Assembly (NCBI GenBank): GCA_041441465.1
Contig: JASDSY010000031.1
Coordinates: 62,001 to 126,000, forward strand
Direction of reading: 5' to 3'
DNA length: 64,000 nucleotides
Origin: JASDSY01 sp041441465
GTDB lineage: Bacteria > Muiribacteriota > UBA9980
This document shows positions 27,235 through 35,933 of this stretch, one piece after another. The number at the start of each line of letters is the position of its first letter. The stretch's first letter is position 1. Made by a program: the position numbers and the translations under genes. The notes beneath the pieces are model-generated. The model did no database searches and was not told where the DNA came from. It saw nothing but the letters and a program-made list of their open reading frames with translations.

Positions 27235-27263
27235 ATTTTATAAAATATTTTTGAAACTGTCAA
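27235..27263 (-). promoter_or_regulatory. Near-consensus promoter giving a probable leaderless transcript
   Basis: On the minus strand TTGACA (27258-27263) is followed after 17 nt by TAAAAT (27235-27240). The signal-peptide ATG starts 7 nt beyond the -10 box, where transcription would begin. Confidence 0.7.
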
Positions 27264-27554
27264 TGATTCGATCATAAATTTTAAGACCGGTTACTCCATT
27301 TTACAGCAAAACATTAATGAATTTAAATTCATATATTTTTAATAATACGATACCTATTTAAGAAACGAGTAAAATAAATACAATGTAGTATGATAATACA
27401 CACATATCCATCCAGCAAGTAACATTTTTTTGTTTATATTGAAAAAAATCTCATAAAACCTCATAATTTAGTATAAAATGAAATACAGTAATTCACCTTC
27501 GGCCGCAAAAGGCATCGCATAAACACATAAAAAATTCGCGCGGCCGATTGCCGT

Positions 27555-27585
27555 GTTTCATTGAACGCGCAGCGGTCGATGAAAC
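27555..27585. repeat. Inverted repeat, 10-bp stem
   Basis: GTTTCATTGA (27555-27564) pairs with TCGATGAAAC (27576-27585) with one G-U pair, enclosing the GC-rich loop ACGCGCAGCGG. Confidence 0.45.
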
Positions 27586-27648
27586 TAAAACACTACAAAA
27601 TCAAACGATGACTTCACCAAAACAACGGTAGATATAGCAGGATTGGAA

Positions 27649-27697
27649 GGGGTTTCAAGGGGGAGGGAAGGGATAATCCCTTCGCCTCCCCCTGAAA
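27649..27697. repeat. Overlapping G-quadruplex motif and GC-rich inverted repeat
   Basis: Four G-runs (27649-27652, 27659-27663, 27665-27667, 27670-27672) with loops of 6, 1 and 2 nt fit the canonical quadruplex pattern. The same bases form the left arm of an imperfect hairpin, TTTCA-GGGGGAGG-AAGGGA with TCCCTT-CCTCCCCC-TGAAA (27653-27697). Confidence 0.6.
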
Positions 27698-27755
27698 AAA
27701 AGTTTTCAGCCAAAAAAATCACAATTTAGTGACAGGTGATATATTTATAAAATTA

Positions 27756-27764
27756 TGGTATAAT
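27756..27764 (+). promoter_or_regulatory. Extended -10 promoter for the histidine phosphatase gene
   Basis: TGGTATAAT, 44 nt before the ATG at 27809, sits in the same ATGGTATAATTT block as the promoter at 22171. No good -35 is seen. Confidence 0.5.
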
Positions 27765-27808
27765 TTCAACAATTTGAATTCATAATAAAATTAAAATAGA
27801 GGCTGCAA

Positions 27809-28333
27809 ATGAAAACGATAACTATTTTAAGGCACAGTATAAGGGCTGCGGGGCAGAATTTATCGCCAGAAGGCGTAGCGCTTGCCAGAGAAGCGGCAAA
27901 AAAGTTAAATCCTGAATATAATATAGTAGTTACGAGCGATTTACCGAGGGCAATCGAAACGGCGGAAGCAATGGGATTTACGGTAAACGAGCATAATGAA
28001 ATTTTATGTCCGCCGGGCGAGATTGTTGATTTAGAAGTTTATTGGGACGGCGATTTCGATGAATTTCCGCCGGCGTACAGACAAAAAAAGCATCTATATG
28101 AATTTGCGGTAAAGCTTCGTGAATATATAAAAACAATCGCGAAATCGCTTCCTGAAAACGGAAATGCTCTCATAATTTCTCACGGCGGCGTGGTACAGGC
28201 AGCGACTGCCGGATGTTTTCCAGAAAAAGATTTCAGGGAATTCGGGCGGTCTCCGAAGTATTGTGAAGGTATAAAAATTTTTATTGAAGGAACTGAATTC
28301 AAAGACATAAATATAATAAGAAATGTCGGCTAG
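27809..28333 (+). CDS. Histidine phosphatase (phosphoglycerate mutase-like/SixA-like) family protein
   Basis: The 174-residue protein has the N-terminal active-site motif as LRHSIR (normally RHG; H8 would be phosphorylated) and a second His in ISHGG (about 129). VVTSDLPRAIETAEAM is the usual substrate-loop region. Size and single-domain form resemble SixA and broad-specificity phosphatases; the substrate cannot be inferred. GAGGC precedes the ATG. It is a stand-alone gene convergent with the gmd gene. Confidence 0.8.
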   Translation: MKTITILRHSIRAAGQNLSPEGVALAREAAKKLNPEYNIVVTSDLPRAIETAEAMGFTVNEHNEILCPPGEIVDLEVYWDGDFDEFPPAYRQKKHLYEFAVKLREYIKTIAKSLPENGNALIISHGGVVQAATAGCFPEKDFREFGRSPKYCEGIKIFIEGTEFKDINIIRNVG

Positions 28334-28492
28334 CATGAAGCAAATATGATAATTCTAAAGTTCTGGCACTTAATTAAAAATCCTTATTTTAAAATCTATT
28401 TTAATAAAAAACTATTATCGTTCATAAATTTTTAACATACTTAATCCTGTAAAAATCGAGTTACTTAAGTAATAAGCCTAATATATATTTTT

Positions 28493-29452
28493 TTATTTAT
28501 AATTTCGGAGTTCTTCATCTATAAGGATATCAAGCACCTCAAAGAAATTCATATTATAATCCCAATTAAGGATATTACGCGCCTTGCTGTTATCTCCGTA
28601 AGTATCGTCGATATCGGCAGGCCTGTATAACGATTGGTCAATAATAAGTTTATCGGCGGATATATTCATTTTTTCGAATACGTAGTGTATAATTTCGCGA
28701 AGCGAAACTGACTTACCTGAGCAGACGATAAAGTTATCAGGCTTTTCCTGCTGCATCATAAGCCACATAGCCTCGACATATTTCGGAGCGTATCCGAAGT
28801 CTCTTTTTATGTCGATATTTCCGACTCTTAATTCAGAAGCAATGCCTTTGCTTATTGCAATAGCGGTCCTTATAACTTTTTTCACGAAAAAATTATCGCT
28901 TCTCAAAAAAGATTCATGGTTAAAAAGGATACCGCAGGTGGTAAAAAGGCCGTAGCTGTCGCGATAATTGACGGCAATCCAGTGTGCCGAAGCTTTTGAA
29001 ATAGCGTAAGGGCTCTGCGGATAAAAATAATAATCTTCAGTTATCGGCAGCTGCGAAACGCGTCCGAACATTTCACTGCTTGACGCCTGGTAGAATTTAA
29101 TTTTCGGATTGATCATTTTAATGCACTCGAGCATATTTAAAACTGATATGGTATTGAAACGCACAGTGACGATAGGCTGATTAAACGACAAGCCGACGGA
29201 GCTCTGGGCTGCAAGGTTATAAATCTCATCAGGCCGGTATTTTTCAAATAAAGTCATTATGCCGGGAATATCAGTTAAGTCGCATTCGCAAATTTCAACG
29301 TCGTTTTTTATGTCAAGATATTCAAGCCCTTTTAAATTAGCCGTATTATAACTTCTTGTAAGGCCTATGACTTTATAGTCTTTTTCAAGAAGCAATTTGG
29401 CAAGGTACGGGCCGTCCTGGCCGGTTATGCCGGTTATAACAGCTATTTTCAT
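28493..29452 (-). CDS. gmd: GDP-mannose 4,6-dehydratase-type NDP-sugar dehydratase
   Basis: The 319-residue short-chain dehydrogenase has the nucleotide-binding loop TGITGQDG (8-15), NLAAQSSVG, the active-site SSSEMFG block, YAISKASAH (Tyr-x3-Lys), LFNHES and an RRDF-like RDFGYAPKYVEAMW. These specify GDP-mannose 4,6-dehydratase, which makes GDP-4-keto-6-deoxymannose for fucose, rhamnose or related surface sugars. The reductase partner is not in the window. GAGG lies 6 nt before the ATG. It follows the GT4 gene by 122 nt on the same strand, pointing to surface glycan synthesis. Confidence 0.9.
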   Translation of the reverse strand: MKIAVITGITGQDGPYLAKLLLEKDYKVIGLTRSYNTANLKGLEYLDIKNDVEICECDLTDIPGIMTLFEKYRPDEIYNLAAQSSVGLSFNQPIVTVRFNTISVLNMLECIKMINPKIKFYQASSSEMFGRVSQLPITEDYYFYPQSPYAISKASAHWIAVNYRDSYGLFTTCGILFNHESFLRSDNFFVKKVIRTAIAISKGIASELRVGNIDIKRDFGYAPKYVEAMWLMMQQEKPDNFIVCSGKSVSLREIIHYVFEKMNISADKLIIDQSLYRPADIDDTYGDNSKARNILNWDYNMNFFEVLDILIDEELRNYK

Positions 29453-29574
29453 AATTACCTCATATTTTTATTATCTGATAAAAATAATTTAATTGCATAA
29501 AATCAAATTTTTAAAATGGCAATTGATAATTTTTAAAGTTCTGTAATTACCCTTAAAAATTTCATTCAAAAATA

Positions 29575-30693
29575 TTAATTAAATTTTTCATTCATTTTAG
29601 AATCTACAAATTCCTTATATTCGCGCCGAAAGCGTTCAATGCTGAAAAATTCCGACTGTTTGCGCGCTTCTTTCGGGTCGAAATTTTTATAAAAATCCTG
29701 TTCGAATTTATTAATAGTTTTAATAAGCGATTCAGGGGTTTGTTCATCGAAGAAAAGGCCGGTTTTGCCGTTTAATATCGTTTCGGTAACTCCGCCGCGC
29801 CCGAAAGCAATTACCGGCGTTCCGCATGCCTGCGCCTCTATCGGAACTATTCCGAAATCTTCTTCAGCGGCGAATATAAAAGCTTTAGCGCGCTGCATGC
29901 AATCTCGTAATTTTTCAAAAGGCTGGTAGCCGAGCAGTTCGACATTTTTAGAGGCCTTTGATTTAGCTTTATCGAAATCAGGGCCGTCGCCTATAACGAC
30001 AAGTTTTTTGTCAGGCATTTTCGAAAACGCCTCGACGATCATATCCATTTTTTTATAAGGCACCATTCTCGAAGCTGCAAGGTAAAAATCCTCTTTTTTA
30101 TCTGAGAATTTAAAATTCTCGACATCGACCGGCGGATAAATGACGGTCGATTCACGTCCGTATATTTTCTTGATACGGCGAGCGATATAGTGAGAAAGGG
30201 TAATAATATAATCAGGCCGGTAACAGGTAGCATAATCCCACATGCGAATATAATGAAGTATAATTTTAGCCATTAAAGCTTTAAGACCAGAAGTAAGGCC
30301 GCTCTCATTCAAATATTGGTAATAAAGGTCCCATGCATAGCGGATAGGCGAGCAGCTGTAATTTATATGCAATTGATCGTGTCTTGTAATAACACCTTTC
30401 GCCACGGCATGAGAGCATGAAAGCACCACGTCATAAGAAGAAAGATCATATTGTTCGACAAGGTAAGGCATAAACGGCAAAAATAAACGATGGTGATTTA
30501 GTCCCAACTTAAAAGGGTATTTTTGAAGAGCCGATGTAAATACCTTGGCGTCTTTCAAGAGCGTATCATTAAACACTTCTTTTTTATGCACCATCGTATA
30601 TATTTCAGAAGGGTATAACCCGTATATCTGCTCGGTAACTTTTTCAGAACCCGCGTATGATACAAGCCATTCATGGACTATTGCAGTTTTCAT
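29575..30693 (-). CDS. Glycosyltransferase family 4 (mannosyltransferase-like)
   Basis: The 372-residue GT-B enzyme begins MKTAIVHEWLVSYAGSEKV and carries the GT4 donor-site region AAEEDFGIVPIEAQACGTPV (E-x7-E) and FGRGGVTETI. The N-terminal HEWL...GSEKV and NYSCSPIRYAWDLY segments recall mannosyltransferases of O-antigen and capsule loci. No signal peptide or membrane helix is seen; it would act on a lipid-linked acceptor at the inner face of the inner membrane. The promoter TTGACA-17-TACAAT lies upstream. The neighbour gmd supplies a GDP-sugar, consistent with a deoxyhexose- or mannose-containing glycan (inference). Confidence 0.85.
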   Translation of the reverse strand: MKTAIVHEWLVSYAGSEKVTEQIYGLYPSEIYTMVHKKEVFNDTLLKDAKVFTSALQKYPFKLGLNHHRLFLPFMPYLVEQYDLSSYDVVLSCSHAVAKGVITRHDQLHINYSCSPIRYAWDLYYQYLNESGLTSGLKALMAKIILHYIRMWDYATCYRPDYIITLSHYIARRIKKIYGRESTVIYPPVDVENFKFSDKKEDFYLAASRMVPYKKMDMIVEAFSKMPDKKLVVIGDGPDFDKAKSKASKNVELLGYQPFEKLRDCMQRAKAFIFAAEEDFGIVPIEAQACGTPVIAFGRGGVTETILNGKTGLFFDEQTPESLIKTINKFEQDFYKNFDPKEARKQSEFFSIERFRREYKEFVDSKMNEKFN

Positions 30694-30724
30694 TATATTG
30701 CCTCTAATCTATTTAAATACGATT

Positions 30725-30753
30725 ATTGTATTAAATACTTACTGCGCTGTCAA
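30725..30753 (-). promoter_or_regulatory. Promoter for the GT4-gmd unit
   Basis: On the minus strand TTGACA (30748-30753) is followed after 17 nt by TACAAT (30725-30730), 32 nt before the GT4 ATG. Confidence 0.65.
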
Positions 30754-30793
30754 TAAATATTTAGTAACAACACAAATTTAAGTTAAAATTTTA

Positions 30794-30821
30794 TTGATAT
30801 TAAGTACATTAATGATATAAT
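30794..30821 (+). promoter_or_regulatory. Promoter for the isomerase-like gene
   Basis: TTGATA (30794-30799), 16-nt spacer, then TATAAT (30816-30821) preceded by TGA (extended -10). It is divergent from the GT4 promoter, 40 nt away. Confidence 0.65.
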
Positions 30822-30878
30822 ATAGTTCCAAAAATATTAAAAACAAAAAAATAATTAATTATGGAAGGCGGCAATATA

Positions 30879-32075
30879 ATGACTGTATCTTTTTATGAAC
30901 TTATATCTCCAGTGCATGACAAAAATTCAATTGATAAGAGTCTTTTTGAATTCCAGAAAAACGTCGAAAAATTTTTAGACGATAAAATTGCCGCGATACC
31001 TCTTGAAGAGGCAAAAAAATTGCCGGTGACGTTATTATTCATAAAATCAGGCGGAGTCGAGAGCGAATTTTTAAAAATTTACAAAGAATTAAAACCGCCC
31101 TATATTCTTCTGACTTCTGAGGCGCATAATTCGCTTCCGGCCGCGATGGAAATATTATCATTTATAAAACAAAAAGGCGAAAATGGCGAAATATTACATG
31201 GTCCGGCCGAATATATAGCCTCAAGGCTCGGGTTCATAAAAAAAATAATCAACGCGAAGCATAAAATCAACGGCGCGCGGCTTGGCGTTATCGGCAAACC
31301 TTCGGATTGGCTCATAGGCAGCAGCATTGATTATAAAAAAGTTAAAAAAACTTTTGGAATAGAATTGGTAAACATTGAAATGGCCGAAGTTTTAAATGAG
31401 ATTAAAAATCACGGTGAAATTAAAAATTCGCAAATCGAGAAATATTTAGCCAAAGGCGCGTCCGAAAAAGAATCTAAAAATTCGATGATAATATATGACA
31501 GCTTAAAAAATATTTGCGCAAAATATAAATTATCAGGGTTTACATTGAGGTGCTTCGATCTTTTAACCTCAATTAAATCAACGGGCTGTCTTGCATTATC
31601 GATGTTAAACGACGAAGGAATTACGGCCGGCTGCGAAGGCGACATTCCGGCACTGCTGTCGATGTTCGTATTGCGGGCGCTGACCGAACTTCCTTCATTT
31701 ATGGCAAATCCTTCAGTAATCGACCCGCAAAATAACACGGCGATATTCGCGCACTGCACCGTGCCGACGTCAATAACGGAAGAATATATATTAGACACGC
31801 ATTTCGAATCGGGAATAGGAGTCGGCGTAAAAGGAAGATTTGTTCCGGGCGAATGCACTATTTTTAAAATATCGCCGGCGCTCGATAAATACTTTCTTTC
31901 GCCAGCGCATATTTTAAGAAGCCTCAACCGCGAAAATCTCTGCCGGACTCAGATCGAGGTATCTGTAGAAACCGGAGTGGAATATTTTTTAAATAATCCT
32001 TACGGCAATCATCATATAATTTTAAATTCAAACCAGGTCGAATTGATAAAAGAATTTTTCAAAATCATATTTTAA
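30879..32075 (+). CDS. L-fucose/L-arabinose isomerase-like protein
   Basis: This is a 398-residue cytoplasmic protein. The C-terminal half has the layout of the fucose isomerase-like fold: GCEGDIPALLSMFVLRALT (Glu/Asp metal-site region), FMANPSVIDPQNNTAIFAHCTVP (His) and GVKGRFVPGECTIFKISP. These proteins isomerise or bind aldose/ketose sugars; the exact substrate is not readable. I chose ATG 30879 because GGAAGGCGG lies about 8 nt upstream; the ATG at 30861 overlaps that ribosome site. It is divergent from the GT4/gmd unit, so a shared deoxysugar theme is possible but unproven. Confidence 0.7.
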   Translation: MTVSFYELISPVHDKNSIDKSLFEFQKNVEKFLDDKIAAIPLEEAKKLPVTLLFIKSGGVESEFLKIYKELKPPYILLTSEAHNSLPAAMEILSFIKQKGENGEILHGPAEYIASRLGFIKKIINAKHKINGARLGVIGKPSDWLIGSSIDYKKVKKTFGIELVNIEMAEVLNEIKNHGEIKNSQIEKYLAKGASEKESKNSMIIYDSLKNICAKYKLSGFTLRCFDLLTSIKSTGCLALSMLNDEGITAGCEGDIPALLSMFVLRALTELPSFMANPSVIDPQNNTAIFAHCTVPTSITEEYILDTHFESGIGVGVKGRFVPGECTIFKISPALDKYFLSPAHILRSLNRENLCRTQIEVSVETGVEYFLNNPYGNHHIILNSNQVELIKEFFKIIF

Positions 32076-32236
32076 ACATTGATTTTTAATTTTAGAGAAC
32101 TTGCGGAACGAGCATAAAAATTCATAATAAACTATGATTTTATTATGTTTTATTTTAAAAAAATAATTTCATATAGTCTCTAATGTAAAAATATAGCGTA
32201 AATAAAAACACATAGAACGGCAGGTAAAACATAAAA

Positions 32237-34321
32237 TTGCAAAACAAAAACAGAAAATATAAAATCGCAGTCTGTGCCATAAATACAAGATTCAGCCAGA
32301 GCTCGATAGCGGTTTCATACCTTTTAAAATATTTTAATGACCGCGCTGCCAAAAGCGGCTTTACATTCAACGAAAATGACTACGAAATCAGCGTATTTGA
32401 ATTTAACTTAAACGACAGCTTCGAATATATGTCCCGCATGCTTTTTCAGCGGCAATTCGAGTTATATGCCTTTTCCACATATATCTGGAACCGCGAACTG
32501 ATAAAAAGGCTTATAGAATTCGTAAATACGGCCTATCCCGAAGCGGTAACGCTCACAGGCGGCCCGGAAGTTATTTCGGCATGCCTCGGCGATATCGAGG
32601 CCATGTGCGGAGCTGATTTTTCAATATGCGGCGAAGGCGAGGAAGCGTTCGCCGAATTTTTGGAAAAACAAATATTATGTTTCAAGGCAAATGTCAAAAG
32701 CATTAATGTAGCATGCGGCGAAGGCCGGCCGGCCGGCGAGTTAAGTGAGCTTTCAAAAATCGACGGGCTCGCGGCGCGTTTCCGCGGCAAAAATGAATTC
32801 ATATTCAACTGCGCCGAGCCGGTGATAATTAATAATCCTGAGAATATAGCGCCGCTTTATAATTCTCAGGCCGACATAAAGCAAAAATCATTCGTATACC
32901 TTGAAACTTCGCGCGGCTGCCCGAACCAGTGCCATTACTGTCTGAGTTCGCTGAAACCGTCGAACGCGCCGGCAGTCAGATATTTTCCTATAGAAAGAAC
33001 GCTTTCGGATATCGACAGCATAATAAAAATAAAAGGGCTGGAAACGGTGCGAACCATAGACCGGACGTTTAACGACGACAGCGGCAGAACAATGGCCATC
33101 TTCAGGCACATTGTAAAGAAAGCTCCGGAAGGCCTGATATTTCAATTTGAAATGAGCCCTTATAAATTTAATGCTGAAATTCTGGATTTTTTAAAATCTC
33201 TGAACAGAAAATATTTTCAATTTGAGATCGGAATACAATCTTTCGATAACGAATCGCTAAAATCGGTTGGGCGCGATGAAATGCAAAAAGATGGAAAGGA
33301 TGGAATTGAAAATAAAAAAATAACGCCGTCAAAACTTTTAGACATTTTAATAAATGAGACAAAAGTTGAAGTGCACGCCGATTTAATGTACGGCCTGCCG
33401 GGCGACACGTATGAAAAATGCCTGAATTCCTTTGATAAATTGCTTTTAAAAATGCCGTCGAGCGTTCAATTCTGGCAGTTAAAAATACTTCGCGGCACCA
33501 AATTATGGCAAAACGCAGAAAAACTCGGACTGTTATATGAAAAATATCCTCCATACGCAGTTATTAAAACCCAAAACATGAGTGTCGGCGAAATTTTAAA
33601 ATTGCAAAGGCTCGGTCGTTTCCTGGATTTAATTTACAACAGCGGCCACCTGAGAAACACGCTCGGAATGTTATTTCAAATTTTTAAAAGCCCATCCGAA
33701 TTATTTTTTAAGATAATAGAATATTTTGAAAATAACGGCATTTCCGAAACCGCTGTTTCGCGCACGAACTTATTCATGCACATAAAAAATTTCGCTGAAA
33801 TTAATATCAAACCTATCAATGAAACTCATTATGCCGTCATTTATGAATCATTAAGATATGATTTTATATCAGGCGAAAATAAAAAATTCGCGATGCCTGA
33901 TTTTTTGAAGTTTAAAAATTTCACTAAAAAAAGCGAATATAAAGGCTACCTGACTTTATCTAAAAAACTTTCGGAATCCGGCATAAAAATAAATTTCGCT
34001 AAAAATTTCATGGTGTTTAAATTTAATTTCAATGTAATGGAATGTAAAGATATTTCAAGCGCAACGGCGCCGGCGCAAACATACTTATTATTTAAAAGTT
34101 TTAATTCGCCCGAAGGCAAATTTATGCGTGAAATCAGTATAATAAATTCAAATTATGACATCGAAACAATGAATTTTTTATATTTCTGTTTTAACCGCAT
34201 AGATTTATCTGACGAATGGAAAGATAATGCCGCCATAACTGACATGAATGAAGCGGAAAAACTGAAAGAAAAAGTGCCAGCGCATCTGGAACAATTCAAA
34301 AAGACAGGCTGGCTGTTATAA
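32237..34321 (+). CDS. B12-binding-domain radical SAM protein (DUF4080-type C-terminus)
   Basis: The 694-residue protein has an N-terminal Rossmann-like cobalamin-binding domain (about 8-150; VTLTGGPEVISACLGDIEAM, FSICGEGEEAFAEF). A radical SAM domain follows with the [4Fe-4S] motif CPNQCHYC (C228, C232, C235) preceded by VYLETSRG, then DLMYGLPGDTYE. A C-terminal extension like DUF4080 completes it. Family members do methyl transfer or other radical chemistry on unknown substrates. The start is TTG at 32237; the GGCAGGT upstream is a modest ribosome site, and there is no early in-frame ATG. Confidence 0.85.
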   Translation: MQNKNRKYKIAVCAINTRFSQSSIAVSYLLKYFNDRAAKSGFTFNENDYEISVFEFNLNDSFEYMSRMLFQRQFELYAFSTYIWNRELIKRLIEFVNTAYPEAVTLTGGPEVISACLGDIEAMCGADFSICGEGEEAFAEFLEKQILCFKANVKSINVACGEGRPAGELSELSKIDGLAARFRGKNEFIFNCAEPVIINNPENIAPLYNSQADIKQKSFVYLETSRGCPNQCHYCLSSLKPSNAPAVRYFPIERTLSDIDSIIKIKGLETVRTIDRTFNDDSGRTMAIFRHIVKKAPEGLIFQFEMSPYKFNAEILDFLKSLNRKYFQFEIGIQSFDNESLKSVGRDEMQKDGKDGIENKKITPSKLLDILINETKVEVHADLMYGLPGDTYEKCLNSFDKLLLKMPSSVQFWQLKILRGTKLWQNAEKLGLLYEKYPPYAVIKTQNMSVGEILKLQRLGRFLDLIYNSGHLRNTLGMLFQIFKSPSELFFKIIEYFENNGISETAVSRTNLFMHIKNFAEINIKPINETHYAVIYESLRYDFISGENKKFAMPDFLKFKNFTKKSEYKGYLTLSKKLSESGIKINFAKNFMVFKFNFNVMECKDISSATAPAQTYLLFKSFNSPEGKFMREISIINSNYDIETMNFLYFCFNRIDLSDEWKDNAAITDMNEAEKLKEKVPAHLEQFKKTGWLL

Positions 34322-34331
34322 ATTGAAATAT

Positions 34332-34360
34332 TTGATTTTTAAGATTAAATTTGTTATAAT
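34332..34360 (+). promoter_or_regulatory. Promoter for serS
   Basis: TTGATT (34332-34337), 17-nt spacer, TATAAT (34355-34360) with TGT before it (extended -10). A second TATAAT occurs at 34448-34453, closer to the gene. Confidence 0.6.
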
Positions 34361-34481
34361 TTCTTATTTTTAAAATTAAAATAAAAACAATTATTTAGAA
34401 TTACTATTATTTTTATATGTAATCATGATATTTTTGTTTTATTTTATATAATGTTTAGATAGAAATCGGGGGAATTATTAT

Positions 34482-35894
34482 ATGTTAGATCCTAAGTTAA
34501 TAAAATCGGATATTGACAGAATAAAAAAAGGACTTATAGCGCGCGGCGTTTTTGAAGTTACAGAAGCGCTCACAACTGCATATAAATCCAAATTTACAGA
34601 TAAGCAATCCGATGATGAAATCAAAACTTTTTTTAAAACAACTGAAGGCAGAAAGTTCGCTATTGAAAACCATACATTGGTAACGATAGCTCCGATCGAT
34701 GAATTTTTAAAGCTCGACGATGAACGCCGCCTTGTAATAAAAGAAGTCGAGGATTTAAAATGCCTTCAAAATAAAACTAACGCTGAAATCGCGAAAGCTA
34801 AAAAAGACGGCACCGACGTATCGGCAAAACTCGATGAAATGAAAGAAATAGCTTTACGCGTAAGAAACCTTGATCCGAAGCTTTCGGAAATTGAAGAAAA
34901 GATAAAAAATGTAATGTTATTTGTGCCAAATATATGTCATGAAACAGCGCCGGTCGGCGCGGACGAATCAGCAAACGCCGAAATCCGCAAATGGGGGGAA
35001 CCGCGCAAGTTTGATTTCACGCCGCTTGCGCACGGCGACCTTGGCGTAAAACTCGGAATACTTGATTTTGACAGAGCAGCTAAAATAACCGGAACGCGTT
35101 TCACTATATTAAAAGGCGACGCAGCTCGTCTTGAAAGAGCGCTCATAAGCTTTATGATCGATGTTCATACTAACGAAAACGGCTACACCGAAGTGTTGCC
35201 GCCGTTTATGGTAAATCGCGATTCAATGCAGGGCACCGGCCAGCTTCCAAAATTCGAAGAAGACCTATTCAAAGTGCGTCCTATGGATTATTATTTGATA
35301 CCGACCGCCGAAGTGCCTGTAACCAATATACACCGCGACGAAATGCTCACAATGGAAGAACTTCCGGTTAAGTATGTCGCTTTTACGCCATGTTTCAGGG
35401 CTGAAGCAGGCTCTTACGGCAAGGATATGAAAGGCCTTATCAGGCAGCACCAATTCAATAAAGTCGAGCTTGTAAAATTTACACTGCCCGAAAAAAGCTA
35501 CGAAGAGCATGAAAAACTCGTAGCCGATGCCGAAAAAATATTGCAGCTTCTTAAGCTTCCTTACAGAGTAATGGCATTATCCACCGGCGATATAGGATTT
35601 TCGGCCGCAAAATGCTATGATATCGAAGTATGGCTGCCTTCATACAATATGTACCGCGAAATTTCATCCTGCTCAAATTTTGAGGACTTCCAGGCGCGCC
35701 GCGCAAATATCAGATTCAGAAGAAACCCTAAAGCAAAACCTGAATTTGTCCACACTCTAAACGGCTCAGGCCTGGCAATAGGAAGAACGCTTGTCGCGGT
35801 AATTGAAAATTATCAGCAAGCCGACGGCACCATAACGATTCCTGAAGTATTAGTTCCATATATGGGCGGAATTAAAACCATAAAATCAAAGTAA
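34482..35894 (+). CDS. serS: Seryl-tRNA synthetase with enlarged N-terminal arm
   Basis: SerRS charges tRNA-Ser. The 470 residues include the class II motifs: GTGQLPKFEEDLF, YLIPTAEVPVTN, motif 2 FRAEAGSYGKDMKGLIRQHQ, EISSCSNFEDFQARR and motif 3 HTLNGSGLAIGRTLVAVIEN. The N-terminal coiled-coil arm is present, but about 40-45 extra residues (about 23-72) separate the opening helix (LDPKLIKSDIDRIKKGLIAR) from the usual LDDERR segment; most bacterial SerRS have about 420-430 residues. GGGGGA lies 9 nt before the ATG. psd follows 40 nt downstream. Confidence 0.97.
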   Translation: MLDPKLIKSDIDRIKKGLIARGVFEVTEALTTAYKSKFTDKQSDDEIKTFFKTTEGRKFAIENHTLVTIAPIDEFLKLDDERRLVIKEVEDLKCLQNKTNAEIAKAKKDGTDVSAKLDEMKEIALRVRNLDPKLSEIEEKIKNVMLFVPNICHETAPVGADESANAEIRKWGEPRKFDFTPLAHGDLGVKLGILDFDRAAKITGTRFTILKGDAARLERALISFMIDVHTNENGYTEVLPPFMVNRDSMQGTGQLPKFEEDLFKVRPMDYYLIPTAEVPVTNIHRDEMLTMEELPVKYVAFTPCFRAEAGSYGKDMKGLIRQHQFNKVELVKFTLPEKSYEEHEKLVADAEKILQLLKLPYRVMALSTGDIGFSAAKCYDIEVWLPSYNMYREISSCSNFEDFQARRANIRFRRNPKAKPEFVHTLNGSGLAIGRTLVAVIENYQQADGTITIPEVLVPYMGGIKTIKSK

Positions 35895-35933
35895 TAATAA
35901 TAAATTTACATAAAACGAAGGTGAAAATAAAAA

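Larger units (their letters stand above)
27264..27755. other. Divergent intergenic region with a GC-rich structured island
   Basis: No coding frame is supported here. Positions 27264-27480 are plain AT-rich sequence. Positions 27480-27700 are much richer in G and C than the surroundings and contain a 10-bp hairpin (27555-27585), a G-run tract and a long imperfect inverted repeat (27653-27697). A small RNA or a repeat element is possible; I recognise no family. Confidence 0.5.

Noticed and set aside
30039..30233. Small minus-strand frame inside the GT4 gene
   Set aside because: It overlaps the GT4 coding sequence in another frame and shows no domain or start signal.
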